A stretch of DNA of 64,000 nt from Allolobophora icterica (Eukaryota; Annelida; Clitellata; Crassiclitellata; Lumbricidae). Shown one piece after another: positions 50,703 to 62,749 of the stretch (its first letter is position 1; the number at the start of each line of letters is the position of its first letter). Where the stretch lies: positions 68,412,103-68,476,102 of the forward strand of contig OY744608.1 in assembly GCA_963556255.1 (NCBI GenBank), in the 5' to 3' direction. Position numbers and translations under genes: made by a program. The notes under the pieces are model-generated. The model ran no database searches, was not told the DNA's origin, and saw nothing but the letters and a program-made list of their open reading frames with translations.

Positions 50703-53700
50703 CTAAATGGCAGTGCGTTTAAGAAACGAGTGTTGACCTTGTTGAAGCAACCCTGCCATCCATCAATTTCATGGATGCTTTGTCTTTTGATATCTACCTT
50801 GCTTATTTGGCTAACTGTTTAATATACTTTTTCTACACCAAACGTTTTCTGGTGCTACGAGTGAGCTTTCGTTGCATACATTATTATTACATGTATTGTT
50901 AGTATAAGTTGATTTTTAAAGCGCAAGATAGTGTAACTAATGCGCTTAAGCAGTTGCTAATGAAGTGACACAAATAAATGAGCCTTTGTCATCCTTCAAA
51001 AGCCCTCCAGCGATATTTCAGTTCTCACAAAGCACAACAGGCACAGCTTTCCCTAAATGTACTTGCCCTAGATCTGCTGGCTTTCCCCATCCAAACTAAG
51101 TTGGAATTTGTTGCAGAATGCAGATAACACTGTCCTGGAACCGATGATGATAGGACACAATCATACACCGGGTATGGACGTGCAAGTCTGTGCATGCACA
51201 TACATTACTGTGGATTACGTTGCATATCCAATTACCAACCTGTAGCTACAGAAACGTTGAGACAGTCGACGAGGGGGTGTAGGTTTCTGCCCGGTGGAAT
51301 TGTAATCAGTCGATGACATCTTGATTCTACGGCCTCCGTTAGGCCGCTGCCTTCGTTTCCTGGTACAGAAATTGTGAAGAAATTACAAGAACGCTATGCA
51401 CCAGAAACCCATTACAATGTCTTTCGTAAATCAGGTCAAGTATAACACCATAACATGACTGGCAAGATCACATTCTAAGGGTTACTTAAAGCTAAGAGTT
51501 AATTTAATCTAAGGGTCACTTAAAATCTAAGGGTTAATTTAATCTAAGGGTTAATTTAATCTAAGGGTTACTTAAAATCTAAGGGTTACTTTACGGGTTA
51601 ATTTAATCCAAGAGTTACTTATATCCAAGGGTTAGTTAAACCTAATGGTTACTGAAGTCTGGGATATGTATTCCCTTGACTGCTAGATCATGGCTCCCAA
51701 TATACCAGTTCCCACAACTAAGACTAAAATGGTCCATCAGGGATTCAGGGTTGCTGACCTGGAACAGTACTCCGGCATCTACTCCGGAGGACAAAAGTCC
51801 CATGTTTAAAAAAAACAGTTGCAACTCTTAGCAATTATGCTGAAAGCACCTCGCTACTGAAGATGCTTTTAAAATTGTCGTAATTACAATTACACAAATG
51901 CAAGTTGAGAACGAAATGACAAACTGACCTGAAAAGCTTTAATTACGACATAAAAATTACGATACGAATGAAAAAACAACTGACCTAATATGAGGATCGT
52001 ATTTCGTTTTAAGGATACATCCTTCAGCGAGACCACTTGTTCTGGATTGGACTTTGGAGAGCTAGTTGTTCCAAGCAAGTCCCAGCCCCTCTCTTTAAAA
52101 TCCTTTGTATAAGCAACAAAAAACAGTTCAAAGGCTCATAAAAAGTATGACTCGTAAAGCAACGAAACAGCATGCAGAGGAGACCTGAAGATGGTTTTAT
52201 TATTATTACACATTTATTAAGCTCCACCGTCTAGTGACCAAGCATCTATTGATGAAACTACAATTCTGAGCGAAGGACTTGCTCAAAGACCCTGACAGTG
52301 AATGTCTAGAGGTGGCTCACACCTGTACTCTCTGCATTACAAGGCGACGTCTCCAGCCAATCGGCTAATAAATATGGCGCAGTAGCCGATGTGGTGGGGC
52401 ACACTGTAGCTGATGGCAGATGGTAGCCGATACGTTGGAGCACTCAGACAGTACAGATTTAAGACGATTACTACACAAAGACCTTGAACAAGTCATATGC
52501 TCACAATTACATCATGTTGCAGAGTCCGATTACATCTTGTTGCATATTTAGTATATTGACCATACAAGTGCTATAAATGCAAAATAATTTCTGTGTGAAC
52601 ATATACTTGTATGGAGATAGTGGTGCCACTTATTTTACAAAACTCACGCAAAAAATCTGTCTGAAACAGTTTATGGTAACTTGCAGAGATAAAACAACTC
52701 TGCTTCTAGGAAAACTAAACAAACAAAATGGTCTCCATGGTTTTTTCAACTCTCAGAACTTTATACGTGACCGTATAGTTTGCTTCCAGTTTATTTTATG
52801 TACAGTTGTACATAGTTTGTTTCAGTTTATTTGTTTTCCGTAAGTGTCTTATTTTAAACATCGATAGCCATCCAAATTTAACCTGTGTTAATATGAGACC
52901 CTATTTAAGCAGGATGCTTGGTCCTTTCTGGGTCTCCTCTTGAATCACAGTTAGTCAAACACAACCTGTAAATTCGTACGTAAAGAGCCTGTATGTCACC
53001 GAGTAAGCAAAATTCGATATGTTAAATTTTCTGGGATCAATAAAAAAATTGATTGATTGACTGACTGAAATCCGATCGTGTGCCTCTTACGACTGCTAAC
53101 AGGTACACAAAATGTAATCAAGATGGCAAAAACGTTAGATAACAACATGGCCCAACATGGTTCATACTTCAAGAAATTCGACGAGATCTGGAATGGCGTA
53201 GATCTTGCTGATCTCCATCGCTCCGGAACTTGATTTGCTTACGACCGGAGTCAGGGAACAACTGAAGCAGACAAGCAGAGACAGAAATTAGGATCTCAGT
53301 ACAACACGCTTCTAAAGAACCCAAGTTCTTATTAAATTTGTCAACATTTTTATAACGTAGACGCTCTATTCTTAGATATCCAGATACTCGAGCCCATTCT
53401 GAGCCGGAACTCGACTAATCGCAACTTTAAGTTCGAGATTTCTAAATTTTCTACACTGATCAATAAGCTAAGTTGTTGGAACCAGGTTATTCACAGGTGC
53501 TCCGTCAAAACAGTCAATCGACACAGTAAGGTCAAAATCCAAGGGTCAACCAGGCAGATGGCTATGGAAGCTGGTGTTGGAATTGGAACGGCAACAGTGA
53601 AAATGGGAAAGATAATGTATATCATATAATGCAAGCCCTCTAGCAACTACAGCTCTTGAATTCTGGTTTAAGAATCATATTGGATGAAGTACAAACACAA

Positions 53701-56700
53701 CAGAAATGAAAAACCAAACATTTCCTTACAAGTTATGTAGCCCTAAAGTGAATTGCACCTCGATAAAAGGGATTTTTGGGTTCAAGCGTAACTAAAGTCA
53801 CACCAATATAGTTTTACGAGAAGATAGTCTAACACGGTGGCAAAGCATCTAACCTATTTTCCTTCACAACGAACAGTTGGTCAACTCCGAGAAAATACGA
53901 CGATCTTATAACAGCACCAAGATTCATTGGATCCTAAAGAAAGTGCAGATAACACTAATTTAATTTTTTACCAGCACTCAATAGCTTAATTACAAATTTC
54001 TTAAATGCTATGAGAAAACAAAATGTCTGTTAGACAGAACTTGATGTAGGAATTGTTTTCAGTATTACAATATTACATCAGAAATTAGATGATGTTTTCT
54101 TACAATTACAATTAGCGCCTCTGAATGGTCTATACCGCACGAGGCGCTTTATAAATGCCATATACAACACAATACAATTACATAATTACAATGCATTATT
54201 GCAATTACATAAATACAATTACATAATTACAATGACACCATTACAATATTACAATTACATAATTACAATTACATAATTACAGCTGCATAATTATAATTGC
54301 ATAACAATCACACGATCACAATTACATGATCACAATTACAGTATTACAATTATAAAATTGTACTATACAGTTAAGAAACACACCTGTACGGAATCCAATA
54401 TGACAAACAGTCGAGGTTCCAAGGTGTTGTTAGAAGAATCTTCGTAAAACGATTCGTTACTGAACAGCAAACAAAAGTTTCTTACTTCAATTCAAAACTA
54501 CATACTGGTAAATGGTTTTTGAGAACTAGTCTCTACTCAACTAACATTATTACAAATTTTAATGGCTCTGAAGTAAAAGCCACAAGAATGTCAGACGCCT
54601 TCTGGTTGTTACGTACACGTGCAGGACTAAGTACTACTCAATCTAGACCGTCTTTCGCAGAATTGCGGCTTGAGCTACTCAGCTTTCTCTTCCCCTGTTC
54701 CAGAAATGCCTGAAGTTATTGTGTTAGTGATAGGACTGACTTGGGTTGGGAGCGCCTCTGAATCGTTGAGTGGCGCTTTTATAAATGTTCGATTACAATG
54801 ACAATTACAACGTACCTGCCGAGTGTCTCGTAGTCCAAATGACCTGCATCTAAGCACACACCCTGTTAACGAGAAACAATACACCAGATGACAGGCCAGT
54901 GCAACAATGAATTAATTAAGAAGAGCAGTCCCTTAAGCTAGCTCTGAGGTAGTCATGGGTATGAACTGTTAATGGCTTCATTTTCTTCCCTTTGATGTAT
55001 ACATGAGGATTGGTGGTCGGTCCTCTCCTTGCCGCCTCATCTTCCCACCAAAACCTCTGCCCTGGTGGAGATTTAAACCCAAGCCTCTTTATTGACAGTC
55101 CAGCATGAAACCATTAATAATAAAAATAACTTAAAGAAAAAGAAAACCTCAGTCGATTATTGATATAGCTGATACCAATTACAAGACCGATTATTTCATT
55201 ATTTGTTTAGTGATGCACCAATGTTTCTATGGTGCCTAGTAAATAGTTCAATGCTAAATATAAATTAATAATAAAAAATCCATATTTGTGCTCATTTTTC
55301 TTATGTAACAATTATTGTACAAAAAACAAAAAATCTCTATTTATTTATATCAGCATTTTCGCCAGCTGCAGCGAGACGTCAGCAGGTGGCACTGTAAAAT
55401 TTTTTTTAATTGGCACCGATTATTTTAACTGATACCAATTACAGCGATGGTTCTAATAATCGGCCCAATTATGGTATGGCCGATTAATGGGTACACCTCT
55501 ATACAATGATGATCGTTTTACTTCAAAGAATGAATGAATAAACAAATATAAATTATTAATTATGTCTCTGTAACAAGTTGTTCATACCTGGTGGGGCCTG
55601 GCTTGCGAAAGAGACGTCAGAAGCGACTTATTACATGCTTCGAAATTGACTTTTTTCTCTCGAACCAAAGACATGAGCTGCTGTAAGGCTGGTTTCTCGG
55701 ACTCCACGAGACTGTCTCTTATGTAGAACTTGTGGAACTCTCGTCTGTCAGCCAGAAGTGCCAACAGCGCAGAATGAATGCCGTACAAGATTTCGCCCTT
55801 CACTGCTGGTGAAGCCTTCAGTCTGAAAATGAGGACATGCTTAGTTACTCTTCTGTTAAATTTCACGCACAGCGCCATCCTTCTTTTCCCCGAGTCATGA
55901 AACATTATTCTTATTAGTAGCAGTATCATTTTTATGATTCCCAGGATTGTAAAAATTACTGAAGATGGGGATCGTTAATTTCTGGCTGACAAAGTGCTGA
56001 TCTATAATTATTATTATTCGTTATTGTAATTGTAATTGAAAAATTATACAGAACCACTCAGAGACCCAAAGAAATCAGAACTAGAATTAGATCAGTCAGC
56101 AAAATAGCATGCAGTTGCAGTGACTGGCCCAACCATTATTATTATTTCTATTTCATCTCAAGGTATGTATGACCGACTGACTCAGTGATTGATTGATTGA
56201 CTGATTGATTGACTGACTCACTCATTGCTGGATTGACTCACTTATTGATTGATTGACTGACTCACTGACTGATTGCCTGAATTGACCGATTGATTGACTC
56301 AACTCACTGACTGATTGACTCACTGAATGATTGACTTACTGATTGATTGACTGATTGATATAATCACTAATTTGTAGACTTACTTTTGTGGCAACTCTTT
56401 ACCTAGGCCCGTGAGACCATAGTTGTAATTTTTTGTCTGCTTGTCGGCCACCCACTTCCCCGACCGCACAAAATTTTCCGAAGCAGCTGCTCGCTCGGTG
56501 TTTCTGAAGTTCTTGCGACCTGCAAATACACATGGATATCTTTTAGGTAGTGACTAATGTAGTGACTAATTTTTCCACATGTTTCGATAGTGGCTGTATC
56601 GGACATTGTTTGTTCAATAAAAGGATTAAGTCAATTCAACTTGATTCAGTTGGTGCTATGTGATCAGGGCAGCCACCTTTTCCATAGTGCTCATCATCCG

Positions 56701-58223
56701 TAGTCTGTGTTCAAGTTCTGGGACCTCACAGATATTAGTGGAATGATCTTACCATGGGTAGCTGATGTCCAAGATTGTGGGACATGGTAGCAAATTGGTT
56801 AGATTGCTCACTTTGTAACATGGACATTACGGGTTCTTGAAAGCCTCCTCCTCCGAGGTTATTGTGTTGGGACTTTTGAGGGGTTCCTAAAATGCGCTTT
56901 ATAAAAGTCTAGACCAGACCTTGAGCAAACCCTTCACTAACAATTACTGAGCACAACCGATTGATGCTTGGCCATTAGATAATGGCACTTAACAAGTACA
57001 TATTAATAATAAGTAATAATAATAAAACGAACAATAAGTAATAATAATAATAATCAAAGAAACCACCAACCAGCAGAAAATTTTTCCTGCCCCGAATTCA
57101 TTTGGTTTTCATGTGCATGTGTCTGCCAAAAACTTGGCTCTTCATCAGCAAAAGACTCCCGAGATGATTTGAAATTTGTCTGCCTGTCGGCCACCCATTT
57201 CCCAGACCGCGCAGAATTTTCCGAAGCAGGTCCTCGCTCGGTGTTTCTAAAGTTCTTGCGTCCTGCAAACAAGCACGGATATAATTTTTTAGGTCCATAC
57301 GTAGCTCCTTTTTTCAATATTTTAAGACAGCAGCTATTGGACACTGTTTGTTCATAAAGGATTCAGTCAATTCAACTTGATTCATCGGGTGCTATGTGAC
57401 CAGGGCAGCCATCTTTTTTGCAGTACTTATCATCTGCAGTCTGTGTTCCAGTCCTGGGATCTCACGGGTATTTTTGGAATGATCTTACTGTGGGGCATAA
57501 GAGCTGATTGTAGGATGGTAGCAGATTGGTTAAAACGCTAGCCTTGTAACACGGAGGTTACGTGTTCAAGCCTTCTCCTCTGAGACGGTTACTATGTAGG
57601 GACCTTTTGATGGGTTTCTGAAAAGTGTTTCATAAATGAAGCCACACTTGAGCAAATCCTTCACTAACAATTACTAGGCACAATCGACTGATGCTTGGCC
57701 ATTAGATAGTGGCACTTAATACACAATAATAATAAGTAATAATAAATTAATAAATAAAATGAATAATAAGTAATAATAATCATAGAAACCACCAACCAGC
57801 CGAAAATTTTTCCTGCCCTGAATTCATTCGCTTTTCACGTGCTTGTGTTGGCCAAAAACTTGGCTCTTCATCGCCAAAAGACTCCTGAGGTGATTCAAAA
57901 TTTCTCCGAAATCTGGTTTGTTCTGACATGTGTGTGTCATGCACCGGCACTGTGGGCTTCGTAATGCGAGGTCTCTTTCCTGTAAATGCCCTTGAGTCAC
58001 TAGACTCAAACTCCGATTCATCTGTTGTGGAATTTTCCAATCGACGCTGTTTTCCCGAGGATTCCTGTTGTGTTGTTTTGTACCATGAACCTCGGCTTCG
58101 ATCGCCTGCATCTGACAATGTGCAACTCCTTGTAAAGTGGCGTGATATCTGATGTGTGGAAATGTTCCTCGGCAGTCGTAGGAACAATTCGTGCAATCGT
58201 ACGCGTATCACAAAGAGCGACAT
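50703..58223 (-). CDS. MRM1: mitochondrial rRNA methyltransferase 1 (SpoU family), complete, 11 exons
   Basis: Methylates a 2'-O ribose of mitochondrial 16S rRNA (family function). Exons: 58223-57797, 57262-57071, 56519-56384, 55822-55588, 54862-54816, 54459-54384, 53933-53854, 53261-53168, 52102-51985, 51359-51240, 50752-50703; all phases agree. The start has an Arg-rich, hydrophobic presequence ([19 protein letters not shown]) fitting mitochondrial import. The substrate-binding domain begins [14 protein letters not shown] (exon 4 here). SpoU motif 1: [19 protein letters not shown]; then [15 protein letters not shown]; motif 2: GNEGSGL; motif 3: [14 protein letters not shown]. The second exon is a chimeric duplicate. 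The protein is about 524 aa with it and 460 without. Divergent from PFDN1, convergent with HDAC11. Confidence 0.92.
51470..51660. repeat. TAAGGGTTA-type tandem repeat
   Basis: About ten degenerate copies of CTAAGGGTTAATTTAATC or CTAAGGGTTACTTAAAAT in MRM1 intron. It resembles telomeric TTAGGG only in part. Confidence 0.8.
52205..52385 (-). mobile_element. tRNA-derived SINE, minus direction
   Basis: Complement shows TAGCCGATTGGCTGGAGAC and a body with CTTTGAGCAAGTCCTTCGC, as in 9725-9998. MRM1 intron. Confidence 0.65.
52870..53075 (+). repeat. dispersed repeat with (ATTG)n tail
   Basis: AGCAGGATGCTTGGTCCTTT then CTGGGTCTCC, a middle segment, and GATTGATTGACTGACTG. The complement of 62125-62340 matches. 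Probably LINE or SINE 3' ends of one family. Confidence 0.55.
54095..54360. repeat. LINE-type tail followed by ACAATTACATAATT repeats
   Basis: 54115-54180 has the GCGCCTCTGAATGGT...GAGGCGCTTTATAAATG hairpin tail seen at 63105-63150. It then runs into about 180 bp of degenerate ACAATTACATAATT. MRM1 intron. Confidence 0.65.
54660..54815 (+). repeat. LINE 3' tail, plus direction
   Basis: TTGGGAGCGCCTCTGAATCG and GGCGCTTTTATAAATG then ATTACAATGACAATTAC. It ends directly at the donor of the MRM1 exon at 54862-54816. Confidence 0.6.
54900..55110 (-). mobile_element. tRNA-like SINE, minus direction
   Basis: Contains GCAGTCCCTTAAGC-like and GGTGGTCGGTCCTCTCC blocks shared with 44270-44580, and a minus-strand GGGTTTAAATCTCCACC. 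55190-55505 may be another hAT relic (TAGTGATGCACC and TAGAGGTGTACC ends), but no target duplication was found. Confidence 0.5.
56160..56365. repeat. GATTGACTGACTCA-type repeat
   Basis: Degenerate tetranucleotide-based GATT/GACT/CACT run in the MRM1 intron after exon 56519-56384. Confidence 0.85.
56779..57052 (+). mobile_element. tRNA-derived SINE (duplicated with the MRM1 segment)
   Basis: TGGTAGCAAATTGGTTAGAT, a B-box-like ACGGGTTCTTGAAAGC, a body with CTTGAGCAAACCCTTCACTA, and an (AAT)n tail. A sister copy is at 57518-57778. Confidence 0.75.
57518..57778 (+). mobile_element. tRNA-derived SINE (sister copy)
   Basis: As 56779-57052, with independent substitutions. It lies between MRM1 exon 1 and the chimeric exon. 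Confidence 0.75.
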
Positions 58224-58269
58224 CTTAGATTCAGCTGAATGATGCTAAGTCTGGCTGATCAGTATGAGC

Positions 58270-58510
58270 TACAAATGAAAAGAATAATAATAATAATAAT
58301 CTTCGTTTAATATCTTCAAACTGACAATTACGCAGTATGATTACAAATCAGTATGAACAGATGTTCACAAGTTATTACAGGAGTCGAATTCAACTGTATA
58401 CGACAGCCTTGCAAGGCGCCCATCACGTCCTACATCTCATTTTCACAAACGCGCCATCTCGCGAATGATAGGCTGAGTGGACCTTGGGAGGGTTGCGGGA
58501 GGCGATCCCG
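58270..58510 (-). mobile_element. SINE, same family as 6308-6740
   Basis: Complement carries GCGGGATCGCCTCCCGC, GCGCCTTGCAAGGCTG, ACAGTTGAATTCGACTCCTG and TTAAACGAAGATTATTATT in the same order as the copy at 6308-6740. It lies just upstream of MRM1. Confidence 0.72.
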
Positions 58511-59305
58511 CTACCTACTGCACTTCACGCCAGTGATGTTACTACTACTCTAGGGACACGTAATGCATGATATGCAATATAGTTAAACGTTTTAATAATT
58601 GTGTGGTTATAAAAACATGAACTGGAAACTGAACTGATGATCCTACGCATACAATAACTGTGAGGTCGTTCCATTTATATCCAACAGTGGCTTACAATCG
58701 TGGACTGTTGCGTCACCTCGAAGTACTCATTGATATGCTGCTTAGTGCAAGATGATACAGGCACTACAGAAGTGTTTAGATATTATTTGATGTCACTAAT
58801 CGCAACCTCGTCAGAACTTTAAAATTAATAGTGGACCTACTGATTTTCGTAAATCGTAATACACTGTACAATTAATAAACCCATTTGCTATCTATAGCGT
58901 TGTTGCTATGCATCAAATTACATCACTCTATAAAGGTTATCCTGATAGTAAGTCTAAGCTAATAAAGAAAAATATTGAAATTAATCACTAACTTTAAAGG
59001 TGTTTGCTTCAAAGCATGTTTTACTTGACCGCCATTGATCCAAGTCTTAGCAAAATAATAGTTATTGCATTTAATATCTGTAACATCCGTTATAACGACT
59101 GCATAGAAAATAGTGAACGCCTATCATTTTTCTTTTTTTTCAAAAACATTTGAGTGAAAACGTAAAAAATAAAAAATACAATATATAATCCATATTTTCC
59201 CAGCAATACCTATGTTCTACATCATAGTAAGCGCTCGTGAATAAGCTGGTGACCTGCGCTTCACTTTCTGATGGCGTTTTAGAAATTTGGAGTTTATGAC
59301 CACAG
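58511..59305. other. intergenic, MRM1 to PFDN1
   Basis: No gene seen. 59225-59300 is a LINE/SINE-type tail shared with 34405-34470. Confidence 0.5.
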
Positions 59306-59610
59306 TATAAACACAGTATAAATAATTACGACGTACTGTGTAATTATTTATACTGTGTTATAATGTCGTCACAGTGGGCGGGGCTTAGTTATTTATAATG
59401 TCACACATTCTGACTGCAGCAGCGGCGAGGAGTCGACGTACTGTGTAATTATTTATACTGTGATGTTGTAGCGTTTGAAGATATTTGATGTGATGGGTTC
59501 CGGTGTATCGACGTGTAAAAGCTCATATTCAAAATGGCGGTCGGTCACACATTCTGACTGCTGCATCGGCCGGGAGTCGACATACTGTGTAATTATTTAT
59601 ACTGTGTCAT
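59306..59610. repeat. hairpin and repeated GTAATTATTTATACTGTG motif
   Basis: ACAGTATAAATAATTAC and GTAATTATTTATACTGT face each other at 59320-59358. The second motif recurs at 59446-59462 and 59590-59606. In the last two cases it lies in a roughly 64-bp unit starting GTCACACATTCTGACTGC. Confidence 0.8.
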
Positions 59611-59946
59611 GACTGCGATTTAGAAACTGCGATTTTACAGTATTTAGACGTATGATTTGTATTACTTCGATTTTTTGCAACATATTCGAAATAAATAAAT
59701 TTGATTTGCAACTAAAAAATATGCAAGTTTTTCTGGTAAACTGGCACTCGCATTAGCATCTCGGATATAGGCCTAACTTTAAAGCAGAAAACGGCAGCAT
59801 CAATTAAGTAACAACTTAAGATAGGCCTACTATTTGATTAAGTTCCATGAATACGCTGGTCTTTCTATAAGCTGGTGTTTTTCTACGTCAGCTTTTGTTT
59901 GACTCTATCACTTTTTGTGATTTTATTGAATTACATTACCTAGGAG

Positions 59947-60814
59947 CAGTCTTGTTGTCAAGACCTTAAACCTCAAGACCAATACCAAGACCAAGACCTT
60001 GAACCTCAAGACCAAGACCAAGACCAAGACCTTGAACCTCAAGACCAAGACCAAGACCAAGACTTTGAACCTCGAGACCAAGACCAAGACCTTGAACCTC
60101 AAGACCAAGACCAAGACCAAGACCCAAAAAATCGCAATCGGGTAAAGACTTCTAAAATTGTCAAATCGGAATATTCGCTATTTTAATGAAAACATGAGTC
60201 TTTTATTTTATTCAAACAAATTAACTTTAAATGCAACCTGCAGAGAAATCCGAATTTGTATTCAAAAGTCCTTCATGCAAACTATTATTCCAAATGCCTT
60301 TTGTATTTTATAAAAACCAATTCGCTCAGAATTTTCTGACCAAGACGTGCCTGGTGGGCCTCATAAAAATTCCGCCATGTGAAAAAATACGTTCTACAGG
60401 TGCTGAAGTCGCCGACACACACACACACTTACACAGAAGCTTTTCAAGCACTTGATGTTATGCACAGATAGTGAGTCCTTTTGAAATCTTCCCATGGTTT
60501 ATCATACCGTCTGATACAGAATAACTGTTGCTGCTGCCAATGGGTTTTCCTGACCAACAAGACTTGTATCCATCCATAGATATCGGTCGTATGATGCAAG
60601 CAGGCTTGATACAGAATTCTTGAGTTCTGTTAAATGACTGTTCATATTGACAGCCGGTCTTGGTCTTGGTCTTGCGAGACCAAGTCCAAGACTTTGAACC
60701 TCAAGACCAAGACCAAGACCTTGAACCTCAAGACCAAGACCAAGACCAAGACTTTGAAAAACGAACTCGAGTGCACTCGAGACCAAGACCTTGGTCTCGA
60801 GGACAACAAGACTG
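59947..60814. mobile_element. 868-bp hAT element with subterminal CAAGAC arrays
   Basis: CCTAGGAG flanks exactly (59939-59946, 60815-60822). Ends are CAGTCTTGTTGTC in inverted orientation. Inside each end is an array of CAAGAC hexamers with AACCT spacers (59960-60125; 60660-60800). The middle has no recognisable coding sequence. Confidence 0.88.
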
Positions 60815-61163
60815 CCTAGGAGCGATATTTGTATCACAATTCGCTGACTCTTGGCCTTGGTGATAACTGAGTCTGATAGCTCTCAGCCTAGACAGTGTCG
60901 CAATAAAAATTATTATACTAAAATTGAGTTTCTACTTGGTTGATTTTCATGTTACCAGTTATATTCCTCTGTGTATCATCGGGTTAGATTAAAACTTAAA
61001 ATTCAGCTGGTAAAAATAGCTCTGCATCATCATGCTCTGCACACAACTATTATTTTCATTCTTGTTTCTCGTTCTCCGGCGTAAACAGTACGTTGCTCTG
61101 AATTTGCTAAAGTGACTGAGAAAGGGCGTGACTGTATTAAACTTTAGCTAAAGTAATCCAAAA

Positions 61164-61900
61164 ATGGCGAGCGATACTAAAGGCGTTCCAGTTGACATGG
61201 AGCTAAAGAAGGTTAAACAAAAATTTTGTGAGATTTCGACTCATCGCAAGTGTGAATGTGAGCGATATTAGAGTGCTTGACGTGCTGGGTTTGCCCGACA
61301 GCAGCGTCAAATACCGTATATCGGCATCATGTCTAGCTCCAACTGTTTCCACCAAAATAAATACGTCAGTCTGGTATCAGATGATAATTTCGTCAGGCTG
61401 TCTTATAAGCTGTTTGCATTGGTTGGGTGACCTGTTCCTTTTGCAGAATCGGGGAGTCTTTATTGGGTGGTTACTGAGAAGACAATCTGAATATAATCTT
61501 AATTGGCGGAGACATCATTAAGAATTCCAACATATTTTCAAATAGTGCGTTACTATAGTGTAAAATCTAAAAATTATGAAACTGACTAAAATTGTAGTAC
61601 AGTAGCACTAGGTCAGAAAAGTGCAATGTTAGTAGTGCTTATGTCAGGTTTCAAAGGATGCAATATAAATTTGTCTTGCGTACATTTGATACAGTGTAAG
61701 CAAGAGTTTGTCATGCTATCGTACAATGAACAGGCTTTTCAAGAAATGCAAGCGAAAATGGTCTCCACGACACAGCAGCTGCGAATGTCCGACCTGCAGA
61801 TTGAACAGTTGAAACGCCAGATCACGCACACTCATCTGGTCGAGAAGGAGGTTGCAACTCTCCCAAAGGAAACAAAAACATACGAAGGAGTTGGCAGAAT
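61164..61900 (+). CDS. PFDN1: prefoldin subunit 1 (exons 1-2, 3' part outside window)
   Basis: Beta-type subunit of the cytosolic prefoldin chaperone that hands unfolded actin and tubulin to the TRiC/CCT chaperonin. Exon 1 61164-61211 encodes MASDTKGVPVDMELKK. Exon 2 61734-61900 begins AFQEMQAKMV, has the coiled-coil DLQIEQLKRQI and the family-typical THLVEKEVATLP, and ends YEGVGRM with a phase-2 donor. The exons join at phase 0. Residues match the first 70 or so of a protein of about 122 aa. The C-terminal helix exon was not found before 64000. Start chosen as the only ATG in frame after the upstream stop. Confidence 0.9.
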
Positions 61901-62124
61901 GTAATTGTTTTCCCCAGATGTTATTCATAATTGCTGCTTTTAATTTGGAAATGTAACTGTTCTTGGTGAATGAGCTTTTTCTGTTGCCAGACCAAGGTTT
62001 TGTAACTTTCTCCATGTACATGTTATTCTGCTCAGCGACTGGTATCATTTTGTTCTCATCTAAAGAGTTGCCATTTTTGAAATTGCTTGTCCACCATAGG
62101 ACTGCCTCTGTGCCTCAGTGGACT

Positions 62125-62128
62125 GATC

Positions 62129-62162
<34 letters not shown>

Positions 62163-62340
62163 TCCTTTATTGAAGCAGTTTAAAAACAAAGAAGTATAAC
62201 ATAACAGTATCAGCATTTGCAACAAAAGGAGACCCAGAAGGGATAAAAAATCCTGCTATGTAGGACCACCACCTAAGGTTCAATACTATCATAATAAATG
62301 TCATTATAAAAGTCTTTCAATCAATATTCTAATCAATTGC
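62125..62340 (-). repeat. dispersed repeat with (CAAT)n tail
   Basis: CAATCAAT run (62130-62160) followed by a segment whose complement matches 52870-53075. In PFDN1 intron 2. 62340-62750 is AT-rich and unremarkable. Confidence 0.6.
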
Positions 62341-62749
62341 TTCGATCAAGAAAAAAGAAGTGAACAAGATAAATCTAAATTAAAACTTAATTAAATGGTA
62401 TAATGTGGAATCCAAAACAAAATTAGTGCAATTGCAGAAAACGGTTAACATTATACAATTATTAATTGCATTAGACATGACACGAGTGCACACAAACAAA
62501 TGGTGAAAAACAAGAAAAAACACGAATATCACGAAGAACAAGTTAAGGAATCGAATACTAAAATAAGCAAAAAAGAAATGATAATCACATGTCTGTGCAA
62601 GAAAACTCAATGATGAAAATTTCAAACACAACAAAACTAAATGAGCTATGACTCCAGTAGGAGATACTGATCTGATTTCAGCTTGGTTTTAGTGCACCAT
62701 CACTTGAAGTCGAGCATTAGACACTGGCATGACAGAAGTTAACAATTAA

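Larger units (their letters stand above)
56384..57797 (-). other. MRM1: 0.73-kb tandem duplication inside MRM1
   Basis: Two consecutive copies of one segment: acceptor-side exon (56519-56384; 57262 onward), intron, SINE (56779-57052; 57518-57778) and the end of exon 1 (57071; 57797). Matching landmarks are 726-743 bp apart. The middle join makes exon 57262-57071, which starts as exon 2 ([18 protein letters not shown]) and ends as exon 1 ([19 protein letters not shown]). It is 192 nt, phase 1 at both ends, and in frame. Confidence 0.85.

Noticed and set aside
51642..51824. Minus-strand 60-codon frame between two MRM1 exons
   Set aside because: It lies in an intron between phase-matched exons 52102-51985 and 51359-51240 and has no SpoU motif.
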